A stretch of 45,712 bases of DNA from Candidatus Rokuibacteriota bacterium (lineage in GTDB: Bacteria > Methylomirabilota > Methylomirabilia > Rokubacteriales > CSP1-6), in the NCBI GenBank assembly GCA_005887895.1, contig VBPC01000167.1, forward strand, positions 2,562 to 48,273. The letters are read 5' to 3'. Within the stretch, counting starts at the first letter, position 1. The number at the start of each line of letters is the position of its first letter. The translations under genes were made by a program, and so were the position numbers. Below the pieces are notes generated by a model that did no database searches, was not told the origin of the DNA, and saw only the letters and a program-made list of their open reading frames with translations. Of this stretch, positions 8,795 through 16,772 are shown in pieces.

Positions 8795-9332
8795 CGAGCA
8801 CACTCCTGGACGGCGTGTCCTTCACCATGTGGGGCAGGCCGGCCACCATCAGCACGACGCGGGCGGCGGCGGCGGCGATTCGCTGGTTGACGAGACCGAG
8901 CGCGTCGCGAAAGCGCAGGCCGTCGGCGGTCGGCGGATGAACGCCGAGGCCCGTCTCATTGGAGACGACGCGCACCTCGGCGGCCGGCGCGACGAGCAGC
9001 GCGGCCACGGCGTCGGCCTGCTTGAGGATCGCCTCGTCGCTCTCGCCGCGCAGCAGCAGGTTGGCGACCCACAGCGTCAGGCAGTCGACGACGACGGTGT
9101 CGGCCGCACCCAGCGCCTCGCTCAGGCGCGGCACGAGGTCGAGCGGCGCCTCGACGGTGCTCCAGTGCGGCGGGCGCTCGGCCTGATGGCGCGCGATGCG
9201 GGCGGCCATGTCCTCGTCGCCCGGCTCCGCCGTGGCGATGTAGACGACGCGCGCGCGGGCCGACAGGCCGGCGACCGCGAAGCGGCTCTTACCACTGCGC
9301 GCGCCGCCGAGGATGAAGAGCGACGAAGCCAA
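8769..9332 (-). CDS. cobU: Adenosylcobinamide kinase / guanylyltransferase CobU
   Basis: A 187-residue bifunctional enzyme that phosphorylates adenosylcobinamide and adds GMP to give AdoCbi-GDP. It shows the P-loop GGARSGKS (9-16), ARIARHQAERPPHW, where His49 matches the guanylylated His of the family, the VDCLTLWVANLL block and VSNETGLGVHP. The start appears to be TTG at 9332, the codon that gives the family N-terminus directly ahead of the P-loop, with a GGAGG about 12 bases upstream. It is the first gene of the riboswitch-led cob/btu unit. Confidence 0.92.
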   Translation of the reverse strand: MASSLFILGGARSGKSRFAVAGLSARARVVYIATAEPGDEDMAARIARHQAERPPHWSTVEAPLDLVPRLSEALGAADTVVVDCLTLWVANLLLRGESDEAILKQADAVAALLVAPAAEVRVVSNETGLGVHPPTADGLRFRDALGLVNQRIAAAAARVVLMVAGLPHMVKDTPSRSVLGGPSLQAP

Positions 9333-9371
9333 TGTCCCCAGGTCCTCCCGCGAAGACCGGTCGTGATGGTG

Positions 9372-9537
9372 CGCGCCCGAGCAGGTCTCCTGGCTCTCGG
9401 ATCGTCCTACTCCCCGCGCCTTCCCAGCCCGACTCGGGCCAGTGGCTCTCGCGGGTTTCGTCCCCGATTACAGTGACGGGGTCGCGGCGGATTCACACCG
9501 CCTTCCCTGGGCCCCAACGGGCGCCCGGGCGCGAACA
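9372..9537 (-). ncRNA. Cobalamin riboswitch upstream of cobU
   Basis: On the minus strand the conserved blocks run in order: GGGAAGGCGGTGTGAATCC, GTCACTGTAA, GAGAGCCACTGG, GGGAAGGCGCGG and, at the 3' end, GAGCCAGGAGACCTGCTCGG pairing with the 5' CGGGCGCC side. This is a textbook cobalamin riboswitch. About 40 bases separate it from the cobU start, and a candidate promoter lies just upstream. It is expected to lower expression of cobU-cobT-cbiA-btuFCD when adenosylcobalamin is plentiful. Confidence 0.95.
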
Positions 9538-9545
9538 GCGGCCAA

Positions 9546-9574
9546 ACGTTAACAGACCAGCAGCAGCATCGCAA
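9546..9574 (-). promoter_or_regulatory. Candidate sigma-70-type promoter for the cobU unit
   Basis: On the minus strand, TTGCGA (9574-9569) and TAACGT (9551-9546) are separated by 17 bases, placing a transcription start just at the 5' edge of the riboswitch. The -10 match is weak (three of six bases), so this is a position-supported guess. Confidence 0.35.
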
Positions 9575-9590
9575 CCACCGCACCGGATTC

Positions 9591-9660
9591 GAGGAGCGCA
9601 CCGGCTTTGCCGGCGCGCTCCGAGCACCTGGGGGCTTGGGGGCCATGTCCAGGCCCCATG
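9591..9660 (-). repeat. Two-hairpin post-stop repeat, copy A (after cysK)
   Basis: Read in the direction of cysK, whose stop codon is at 9673-9675, the element opens about 13 bases after the stop with a GGGGCC/GGCCCC hairpin (loop TGGACAT), runs through a spacer with the CAAGCCCCC core, and closes with a near-perfect 13-base hairpin (9593-9621, loop of three). The same ordered parts recur at 14643, 16609, 16696, 34681 and 34786. No U-tract follows either stem. Confidence 0.85.
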
Positions 9661-9672
9661 TAAGTCAGTCCC

Positions 9673-10601
<929 letters not shown>

Positions 10602-10605
<4 letters not shown>

Positions 10606-11381
10606 GCTTTCTTCCCCTTGTCGGCGTACGAGACGGCCAGACCGGCGCCGGCGTCGGACTGGATGCCGTAGGGTGGCACCGGATAGCGCAGGCCGTTCTT
10701 CGAAAGATTGGCGAGGCCGTCGATGACCTTCGGCAGGTAGCGCGGCGGGATCGCCATCAGCAGCTCGTCGTCGGCGACCCCGCCGTAGCGGCGCTCGGCG
10801 TAGCACGGGATCGTCAGCGCCGGCTCGCCGGTCTTGAGCGCCTTGCCCCACGAGTCGGCGCAGGCCGACTCGCCGACCGACGTGAACGACAGCTTCTTGT
10901 AGCCCGTCCACTGCAGGCCGTTGATGAAGAAGATCATCTGGCCGGGCGTGCCGTAGATCAGGCAGATGTCGGGTGGGTTCAGGCGGCCGGCGGTCAGCGG
11001 CGAGACGGCCATCGCGCGATAGCGGCCGTACGGCACGCAGTCCATCGCGTGCTGCTTGGCGGAGGAATCCTCGACCGTCTTGTACCAGACGCCGGCCTGC
11101 CGCGTGCCGGCCAGCCACTCGGCATCTTGCGGATGCAGCCCGATGACCGCGCCGCACTGCGCGCCGACGAGGTCGTCCATCGTGATCCCGACCGTCCAGC
11201 CGAGCTGCCGGGCCTGGGCCACGATCTGGTCGGTCGTGTGCTTGGCCCGCGGGCGGCGGATCTTCGGGATCGCCTCCATCTCTTCCACCGTCTCGAAGAG
11301 CTTCATGCCGATGGGAATGGAGCGCAGCCTCAGGTACCGGTTCAGGTCGTCGACGATCGCCGCCCAGTCGTACGTCTCCAT
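10602..11381 (-). CDS. DUF169 family protein, function unknown
   Basis: A 259-residue protein of the DUF169 (COG2043) family. Visible features are the [16 protein letters not shown] opening, an [15 protein letters not shown] segment with a conserved-looking Cys, [15 protein letters not shown] and a second Cys region around ESACADSWG and [11 protein letters not shown] see no signal peptide or membrane helix. The ATG at 11381 is preceded by GGAGG eight bases upstream; an in-frame reading from 11426 is unlikely. It overlaps cysK, so a link to sulfur or cysteine metabolism is possible, but that is inference from position only. Confidence 0.8.
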
Positions 11382-11424
11382 GAATGCGGCCTCCGCGCGC
11401 CATGATACCGTCGGTCGAGACCGC

Positions 11425-11668
11425 ATGGAGACGTTCCGCTACCCGCGGCGGTTCAAGGTCATGACGGTCGTGTCGGGGGTCGTGTTCCCTCGACGCCTCC
11501 AGCATCGTCGACGGCCTCGCCGTCGACTATCCGGTCGGGTCGAAGAAGGTCCCGTTCGCCGTCATCGTGGCCATCCGCGTGAAGGACCTCAAGGAAATCC
11601 CGGCCGGCGCGGAGAGCACCGGCGGCATGGTGACCGACGACGCCTGGCGGATGGCGACGACGCGCTAG
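11425..11668 (+). pseudogene. Small hypothetical gene broken by a frameshift
   Basis: An ATG at 11425 opens a frame reading [18 protein letters not shown], then continues as Arg-rich shadow sequence. One frame over, a protein-like stretch [18 protein letters not shown] continues to a stop at 11666-11668, ending DDAWRMATTR. That second frame has no start codon after its last upstream stop at 11462. Removing one base near the GGGGG run at about 11487 would join both into roughly 80 residues. I do not recognise the family. It could be a real lesion or a homopolymer sequencing error. Confidence 0.4.
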
Positions 11669-11672
11669 GGGT

Positions 11673-12047
11673 TCATCCTTTCCGCAGGCGGTCGAGGGCG
11701 CGGCGCTCGCGCTTGGTCGGGCGGCCGCTGCCGGGCGGGCGCAGCGGCGGAGGCGCCCAGCGCGCCCGCGGCGGCTCCGGCGGGGTGAGGTCCTCGTAGA
11801 GCGTGCGGGCGACGGCGGCCGAGCCGCGGCGATCGTCGAGCGCGGCGATCTTGAGGATGCGCCGGCGCCCCTGCGGCAGGGTGACGCGGATCGTATCGCC
11901 CGGCCGCACCGCTTTGGCCGGCTTGGCCGCCTGATCGTTGACGTCGACCTTGCCGCCGTCACACGCGGTGCCGGCGAGACTCCGCGTCTTGAACACGCGC
12001 GCCGCCCACAGCCACTTGTCGAGCCGCACCGATCGGGCGTCGCTCAC
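11673..12047 (-). CDS. hslR: Hsp15-like S4-domain RNA-binding protein
   Basis: A 124-residue protein opening with VRLDKWLWAARVFKTRS, the S4 RNA-binding motif as found in Hsp15, followed by GGKVDVNDQAAKPAKAVRPGD and a basic, Pro/Arg-rich tail ending TKRERRALDRLRKG. Hsp15 binds 50S subunits carrying stalled nascent chains and helps rescue them; that function is family knowledge. The length fits Hsp15 (about 130 residues). It converges with the broken small gene (four bases apart) and is divergent from the DUF3047 gene. Confidence 0.82.
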   Translation of the reverse strand: MSDARSVRLDKWLWAARVFKTRSLAGTACDGGKVDVNDQAAKPAKAVRPGDTIRVTLPQGRRRILKIAALDDRRGSAAVARTLYEDLTPPEPPRARWAPPPLRPPGSGRPTKRERRALDRLRKG

Positions 12048-12112
12048 GGGCTGACGGTATCATGGAGCCCATCCGCCCCGGCCGCGGGGCAACGACCGTG
12101 AGGAGCCACACC

Positions 12113-12676
12113 ATGCGCTCGCGTCTCATACTCGTCGCCGTGCTGCTGGCGGTCGCCACGACGGCCTGGGCCGCAGAGCAATTCCTGGTCGAGGACTGGT
12201 CGAGTCAGCCGGTCGGCAGCAAGGGAGTCGCGAATGGCTGGAACGCCCAGAACTGGGGCAGCCCGAAGTACGACTTCACGATCGTGAACGACGAGGGGCA
12301 CAAGGCCCTGCGCATGGGCGGGGACGCGTGCAAGAAGGCCACCGACGACGAGGCGGCGCAGGTGTACGTGGCGTGGCCGCGCTTCCCGGAGCAGGTGCGC
12401 TCGCGGATCATCGGTTACATCTGGGACACGAGCGAGCCCGTCGGCAAGATCTGCAAGAGCGAGAAGACCGGCACGGTGACCTACGTCGTGGTTCGCTCCG
12501 GCTCCGCCGAGCTGGGCAAGTGGCTGACCGAGCACCGCAACGTGGCCGAGGACTTCAAGAAGGTCTACCAGGACGATCCGGACAGTCCCGCCGCCATCTC
12601 GATCGCCATCGACTCCAACGACACCAACTCGACGGCGGAATCGTTCATCGGCCCGATCCTCTTCAAGAAGCCGTGA
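12113..12676 (+). CDS. DUF3047 family secreted protein
   Basis: A 187-residue protein with an N-terminal signal peptide (MRSRLILVAVLLAVATTAWA-A). The mature part shows the DUF3047 pattern: an opening FLVEDWSSQP, ALRMGGDACKKATDDEAAQVYV, an IGYIWDTSEPVG segment, VVRSG, LTEHRNVAEDFKKVY and a late AIDSNDTNSTAESFIG. Function is unknown; the fold is probably a beta-sandwich. I chose the ATG at 12113, preceded by GAGGAG at good spacing and leading straight into the signal peptide, over the ATG at 12062. Its stop overlaps the start of the following hydrolase gene (GTGA). Confidence 0.75.
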   Translation: MRSRLILVAVLLAVATTAWAAEQFLVEDWSSQPVGSKGVANGWNAQNWGSPKYDFTIVNDEGHKALRMGGDACKKATDDEAAQVYVAWPRFPEQVRSRIIGYIWDTSEPVGKICKSEKTGTVTYVVVRSGSAELGKWLTEHRNVAEDFKKVYQDDPDSPAAISIAIDSNDTNSTAESFIGPILFKKP

Positions 12677-13554
12677 TCTTCGACGGCTTTCTCGCCGGCC
12701 GCATCCGCGCGGCGGGCGCGGCGATCCACGTCGTCCACGGCGGCCAGGGGCCGCCCGTCCTGCTGCTCCACGGCTATCCGCAGACGCACGCGATGTGGCA
12801 CCGCGTGGCGCCGGTGCTGGCGCGCGAGTTCACCGTCGTCGCGCCCGACCTGCGCGGCTACGGCGACAGCGACAAGCCGCCGGGCGCGCCGGATCACTCG
12901 ACGTACTCCAAGCGCGCGATGGCGGCCGACCAGGTCGAGGTCATGCGCGCGCTCGGCTTCGAGCGCTTCGCGGTGGTCGGCCACGACCGCGGCGCGCGGG
13001 TGGCGTACCGCCTGGCGCTCGATCATCCCGAGCGCGTGAGCCGGCTGGCGACGCTCGACATCGTGCCCACGCTGACGACGTTCCAGCGCACCGACAAGGC
13101 GATGGCGACGGCCACGTTCCACTGGTTCTTCCTGATCCAGCCGTTCGACCTGCCGGAGCGCATGATCGGCGCTGACCCGGCCTTCTGGCTGAGGACGCTG
13201 CTGGGGCGCTGGAGCGGCGGGCGGCTGGACGCCTTCGACCCCGCCGCGCTCGCCGAGTACGAGCGGTGCTTCAGCGATCCGGCCTCGATCCATGCGACCT
13301 GCGAGGACTATCGCGCCGGGGCGACCATCGACTGCCAGATGGACGAGGCCGACCTCGGACGCCGGAAGATCGCCTGCCCGATGCTCGTCCTGTGGGGCAG
13401 CGGGCGGCGGGGCCGGCACCCCGACGACGTCGTCGGAGAGTGGCGCAAGTGGGCCGCCGACGTCCGCGGCCACGCGATCGAGTGCGGCCACTTCCTGCCC
13501 GAAGAAAAGCCGGCCGAGACCGCCGCCGCCCTCCGCGAGTTCCTCTCCGCCTGA
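12673..13554 (+). CDS. Fluoroacetate dehalogenase-like alpha/beta hydrolase
   Basis: A 293-residue alpha/beta hydrolase without signal peptide. It keeps the residues known from fluoroacetate dehalogenases: nucleophile Asp105 in VGHDRGAR, carboxylate-binding Arg106 and Arg109, acid Asp129 in LDIVPT, halide-pocket His150-Trp151 in FHWFF and Tyr213 in EDYRAG, and catalytic His273 in CGHFLP. HGYPQTHAMW is the oxyanion loop. Spacing between these residues is almost the same as in the characterised enzymes. The reaction would be hydrolytic removal of halide from haloacetates, in the cytoplasm; epoxide hydrolase relatives lack the full set. GTG start overlaps the DUF3047 stop. Confidence 0.85.
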   Translation: MIFDGFLAGRIRAAGAAIHVVHGGQGPPVLLLHGYPQTHAMWHRVAPVLAREFTVVAPDLRGYGDSDKPPGAPDHSTYSKRAMAADQVEVMRALGFERFAVVGHDRGARVAYRLALDHPERVSRLATLDIVPTLTTFQRTDKAMATATFHWFFLIQPFDLPERMIGADPAFWLRTLLGRWSGGRLDAFDPAALAEYERCFSDPASIHATCEDYRAGATIDCQMDEADLGRRKIACPMLVLWGSGRRGRHPDDVVGEWRKWAADVRGHAIECGHFLPEEKPAETAAALREFLSA

Positions 13555-13684
13555 CGTTTCTTGTCGGGCGGGTGTCGGCGTGGCACACGCGCCGCTCGAC
13601 GGTCGCCGCTTATCCCCGCGTCACGACAACGCCCGCGCCTCGGAACGCCTCTTGCTCTCCGGGCCGCCGCGAGGAGGCTCGGCC

Positions 13685-14638
13685 ATGTGGATCGCCACCG
13701 ACGGTCTGACCCGGCTCGACAGCACGGTGCGGCGCGGTCGTACCGCCGAGGTCGATCGCCTCCTGAGCGATGTCCTGTTCGAGCCGCCGGCTCGCACGGC
13801 GATTCCGATGGGCTGCCCGACCTGTCACCGCGACCTGGTGCGACAGCCCCTGGCGATCGGCGGTCTGTTCGTCAGCGCCTGTCCCGCGGGGCACGGCGGC
13901 TGGCTCGGTCCGGATGTCGCCGAGTCGCTGCGCCGCTTCGTGAGCGCGCGGGCCGCCGCCGAGAGCCGCCGGCGCCTCGTCCTGCTCGGCGCGCTGGCCG
14001 TGGCCTCGTTCGCGCTGCTGGCGACGATGTGGACGCCGCCCAACCGGCCCGCGCCGCCCGCGCGGATTGCCGGGCGAGCGATGCCCACGACGGCGGCGCG
14101 TGACAGCGTCGATCTGGCGCGGCTCGGCGAGGACTACTGGCCCGAGCGTCGCTGGCCCGGCGCGCGGGCGATCCCGTTGAAGGAGAGCCGCATCGACCGG
14201 CACGCCGAGCTGGCGTACTTCCACCGGCTCCTTCAGCTGCTCGATGCCGGCATCTCGAACAGGCTCAACATCGAAGGGGCGCTGGCGATCGGGCGGGCGC
14301 CCGAGCGCTACGTGGAGCTCTACGACCTCTATCGCCGGCGCCAGGAGAACGTGCTCGCCCGGCTGCGACGGCTCGAGGCGCCGGCGGCCCTGGCGCCCAT
14401 CCACGACCGTGTCCTGCGCGCCACCGAGCGCCAGATCGAATTCTACGGCGACTTCGCGCGGGCGAAGGCGGCCGATCCCACGACGAACCTCGGCCGGCTG
14501 CTGACGCATCCCGCGCTGCAAGAGCAGAACGAGGCGCTGCACGCAGCGTGGGATCGGGTGCGCCAGATCTACGTCGATCTCGACCCCGAGACCTCGCAGG
14601 CCATCGAGCAGCACTTCTGCGGCTTCGACGTGATCTGA
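13685..14638 (+). CDS. Membrane protein with N-terminal TFIIB-like zinc ribbon, function unknown
   Basis: A 317-residue protein with an ATG preceded by GAGGAGG at good spacing. Residues 44-70 carry Cys44-x2-Cys47 and Cys66 with CPAGHGGWLG, like the small zf-TFIIB ribbon, although the fourth ligand position is His70 rather than Cys. Residues about 98-118 form one membrane helix. The remaining 200 residues are helical, with RIDRHAELAYFHRLLQLLD and a YVELYDLYRRRQENVLARL coiled region, and end HFCGFDVI. I do not recognise the C-terminal domain. The gene stands alone and is followed within five bases by a two-hairpin repeat. Confidence 0.75.
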   Translation: MWIATDGLTRLDSTVRRGRTAEVDRLLSDVLFEPPARTAIPMGCPTCHRDLVRQPLAIGGLFVSACPAGHGGWLGPDVAESLRRFVSARAAAESRRRLVLLGALAVASFALLATMWTPPNRPAPPARIAGRAMPTTAARDSVDLARLGEDYWPERRWPGARAIPLKESRIDRHAELAYFHRLLQLLDAGISNRLNIEGALAIGRAPERYVELYDLYRRRQENVLARLRRLEAPAALAPIHDRVLRATERQIEFYGDFARAKAADPTTNLGRLLTHPALQEQNEALHAAWDRVRQIYVDLDPETSQAIEQHFCGFDVI

Positions 14639-14642
14639 TGTA

Positions 14643-14708
14643 ATGGGGGCCCCGAAATGGCCCCCATACCCCCAATGGCGGCTCGGCCGTCCCCGGCGCA
14701 GCCGGGGC
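14643..14708 (+). repeat. Two-hairpin post-stop repeat, copy B (after the zinc-ribbon gene)
   Basis: Begins four bases after the TGA at 14638. The first stem is a perfect nine-base pairing (14643-14651 with 14659-14667, loop CCGAAAT), followed by the ACCCCC core and a second hairpin CCCCGGC/GCCGGGG at about 14690-14706. The order relative to the upstream gene is the same as in copies A, C1 and D1. Confidence 0.9.
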
Positions 14709-14730
14709 CGACCTCGATCAAGCGCTCACT

Positions 14731-14752
14731 CCGGGCCCCGAAATGGCCCCCA
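14731..14752 (+). repeat. Partial copy B' of the two-hairpin repeat
   Basis: Carries only the first hairpin (GGGCC, loop CCGAAAT, GGCCC) in the same orientation as copy B, about 80 bases further on. The distance matches that between the paired copies at 16609/16696 and 34681/34786. The second hairpin is not recognisable. Confidence 0.7.
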
Positions 14753-14769
14753 TGGAGCCTTGCCTGGTG

Positions 14770-14910
14770 TCATCGGTGCGGGCCGAGTCCGATGACGCCG
14801 GTGATGATGAGGTAGATCGCGACGAGGTAGTTGAGCAGGCGCGGCATGATGAGGATCAGCACGCCGAAGACGATCGAGATCACCGGATTCACGTACGCCA
14901 TCATCACCAT
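14770..14910 (-). CDS. Small DUF3096-type membrane protein (46 residues)
   Basis: The frame encodes 46 residues, almost all hydrophobic: MVMMAYVNPVISIVFGVLIL, then IMPRLLNYLVAIYLIITGV, ending IGLGPHR. The pattern of two helices joined by a Pro-Arg-Leu-Leu-Asn-Tyr turn is that of DUF3096. The ATG at 14910 is preceded by GAGGAGG with a four-base spacer. It lies 12 bases after the gamma-glutamyltransferase stop on the same strand, so it is probably co-transcribed. Function is unknown. Its small size makes it easy to miss. Confidence 0.78.
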   Translation of the reverse strand: MVMMAYVNPVISIVFGVLILIMPRLLNYLVAIYLIITGVIGLGPHR

Positions 14911-14922
14911 CCCGCCTCCTCC

Positions 14923-16542
14923 TCACACGGCCAGGGCATAGCCGTCCCGTCTCGGGTCGGCGCCGGCCATGAGGGCGCCGGACTCGGGATCGCGCATGAT
15001 GCCCTGCCCGCCGCCGACGACCCACGACCAGTCGTCGAGCGCGTTGATCTGGTGGCCGCGCTCGGCCAGGCCGGCGCGCGTGCGCTCCGCGATGCGCGCC
15101 TCGGCGTCGACCAGCCGGTCGCGGTAGACGCGCACCCGCGGGGCCTCGATCGCTTCCTGCACGTTCATCTCGAACTCGAGCACGTTCAGGAGCATCTGCG
15201 GCTGCGTCTGTAAGATTCCGTACGAGCCCGGGGTGCCGATCGAGAGCAGGAACGCGCCGTCGCCGAAGACCTGGGTCGGCGACATCATCGTGCCGGCCTT
15301 CCGCCCGGGCTTGAGCACGTTGGGCGACGCGGGGTCACGGTCCATCCACTTGAGGATGTTGTTGAGCACGATGCCGGTGCCCGGCACCGCGACGCCGGAG
15401 CCGAACGGCACGCCGAGCGTCTGGGTCACCGACACCACCGTGCCCTCGGCATCGGCGCAGGCGAAGTGTGTCGTCTGCTCGTGCTCGAACTTCGCCGGAT
15501 GCCCATCGCCGATCTGGCCGGCCAGCTTCTCCTGGTTGTGGCGCTCGCCCTCGCTCACCGCCGCGCGCTTGGCGTCGATGCGCGCCCGTTGCGAGGCCGC
15601 ATACGCCTTGGAGAGCAGTCCCTTGATCGGCACGCCGTCCTGGTAGGCATAGGCCAGCCGGTCCGCCGAGCCGAGCTTGATCGCCTCGATCAGGTGGTGC
15701 AGGTAGTCGACGGAGTTGTGGCCCCACGCGCGCAGGTCGAAGCCCTCGAGGATGTTGAGGGTCTCCAGCATCTGGAACGCCGAGAAGGGCGGCGGCACGG
15801 AGTAGACGTCGTGGTCGCGATAGCGGATCGTGGCCGGCTCGCGCCACTCCGGCGTGAAGGCGGCGAGGTCCTCCTCGGCGAGCCAGCCGCCCGCCTCGCG
15901 GACCGTGCGGGCGATGGCCTTGGCGATCGGGCCCCGATAGAAGACGTCGGCGCCGCCCTCCGCCACCTGGCGCAGCGTGCCGGCCAGCTCCTTGTACGTC
16001 ACGACGGCGCCGGCGCGCGGACCGCCGCTGGGCCAGTAGAGCCGCTCCGCCTCGCGTGAGCGCTTGAGCGTCTCGCGCGCCTGGCCGAAGAACTCGACGT
16101 TCTTGAACGTCAGCGGCACGCCGCGCTCGGCGTGGCCGATCGCCGGCTCGAGCGCCTTCGCCAGCGGCAGTCGCCCGAAGCGCCCGTGGGCGGCCAGCCA
16201 GCCGCCGAGGTTGCCGGGCGTCGCGCACGACTTCGGCCCGCCGGCCAGCTCGTCCTCGGTGGCCTTCGTCACGTCGGCCGCCTTCGGCGAGCGGCCGATG
16301 AAGTCCAGCACGTGACGCTCGCCGCCCGGGCGCGAGATCAGCATGAGGCCGATGCCGCCGATGCTCGACATGAACGGCTCGACGACGTTCAGGGTCGAGC
16401 CGACCGCCACGGCCGCGTCGACCGCGTTGCCGCCGGCCAGCAGCGTCTGGATTCCGGCCATCGAGGCCAGTGGATGCGCGGAGGCGACGGCGCCGCGGGT
16501 GCCCATGACGGTCGGACGGTAGGCGCGACGATGTGGGGGCAT
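14923..16542 (-). CDS. ggt: Gamma-glutamyltransferase family Ntn-hydrolase
   Basis: A 539-residue member of the gamma-glutamyltransferase family. Such proteins self-cleave before a Thr that becomes the N-terminal nucleophile: here Thr357 in HEQTTHF. Other family features are the GGNAVDAAVA segment near residue 38, PFMSSIGGIG, the GTPGSYG loop and the late WVVGGGQGIMRDPESG. I see no signal peptide, which points to the cytoplasm, although many family members are periplasmic. The ATG at 16542 has AGGAGGAG upstream. It follows the peptide-type ABC importer on the same strand, across two repeat copies, suggesting use of imported gamma-glutamyl or other peptides. The exact substrate cannot be read from the sequence. 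Confidence 0.87.
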   Translation of the reverse strand: MPPHRRAYRPTVMGTRGAVASAHPLASMAGIQTLLAGGNAVDAAVAVGSTLNVVEPFMSSIGGIGLMLISRPGGERHVLDFIGRSPKAADVTKATEDELAGGPKSCATPGNLGGWLAAHGRFGRLPLAKALEPAIGHAERGVPLTFKNVEFFGQARETLKRSREAERLYWPSGGPRAGAVVTYKELAGTLRQVAEGGADVFYRGPIAKAIARTVREAGGWLAEEDLAAFTPEWREPATIRYRDHDVYSVPPPFSAFQMLETLNILEGFDLRAWGHNSVDYLHHLIEAIKLGSADRLAYAYQDGVPIKGLLSKAYAASQRARIDAKRAAVSEGERHNQEKLAGQIGDGHPAKFEHEQTTHFACADAEGTVVSVTQTLGVPFGSGVAVPGTGIVLNNILKWMDRDPASPNVLKPGRKAGTMMSPTQVFGDGAFLLSIGTPGSYGILQTQPQMLLNVLEFEMNVQEAIEAPRVRVYRDRLVDAEARIAERTRAGLAERGHQINALDDWSWVVGGGQGIMRDPESGALMAGADPRRDGYALAV

Positions 16543-16608
16543 GCTCTCCTCCTGAGTGCGGCCCTGACGGGCCTGCCCGGATTATAGGCTAGGCGATCGA
16601 TCGAGCCA

Positions 16609-16677
16609 GAGGGGCGCACCGACTCCGCCGGCGCGCCCCGAACGGTTGGCGGTTTGGGGGCCATATCGGGGCCCCGC
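16609..16677 (-). repeat. Two-hairpin repeat, copy C2 (distal to the ABC permease)
   Basis: Second of two tandem copies between the permease gene and the gamma-glutamyltransferase. Read on the minus strand: GGGGCCCC with loop GATAT, then CAAACCGCC, then a GGGGCGC-armed hairpin (about 16611-16639). It is roughly 85 bases from copy C1 and has the same internal order. Confidence 0.85.
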
Positions 16678-16695
16678 GCGACGCTATCCACTCCA

Positions 16696-16767
16696 GAGGA
16701 GCGTCACGGCTCCGCCGGGGCGCGACGAACGTCTGGGGGTTTGGGGGCCATTTCGGGGCCCCCAATC
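16696..16767 (-). repeat. Two-hairpin post-stop repeat, copy C1 (after the ABC permease)
   Basis: Begins about six bases after the permease stop (16773-16775). Minus-strand reading: TTGGGGGCC, loop CCGAAAT, GGCCCCCAA, then ACCCCC, a spacer GACGTTCGTCG, and a second stem around CCGGCGGAGCCG. It shares the core and loop with copy B almost base for base. Confidence 0.9.
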
Positions 16768-16772
16768 TAAGA

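Noticed and set aside
12565..13491. 308-residue minus-strand open frame opposite the dehalogenase-like gene
   Set aside because: It is Arg/Ala/Val-rich shadow sequence; the plus-strand gene keeps all catalytic residues.
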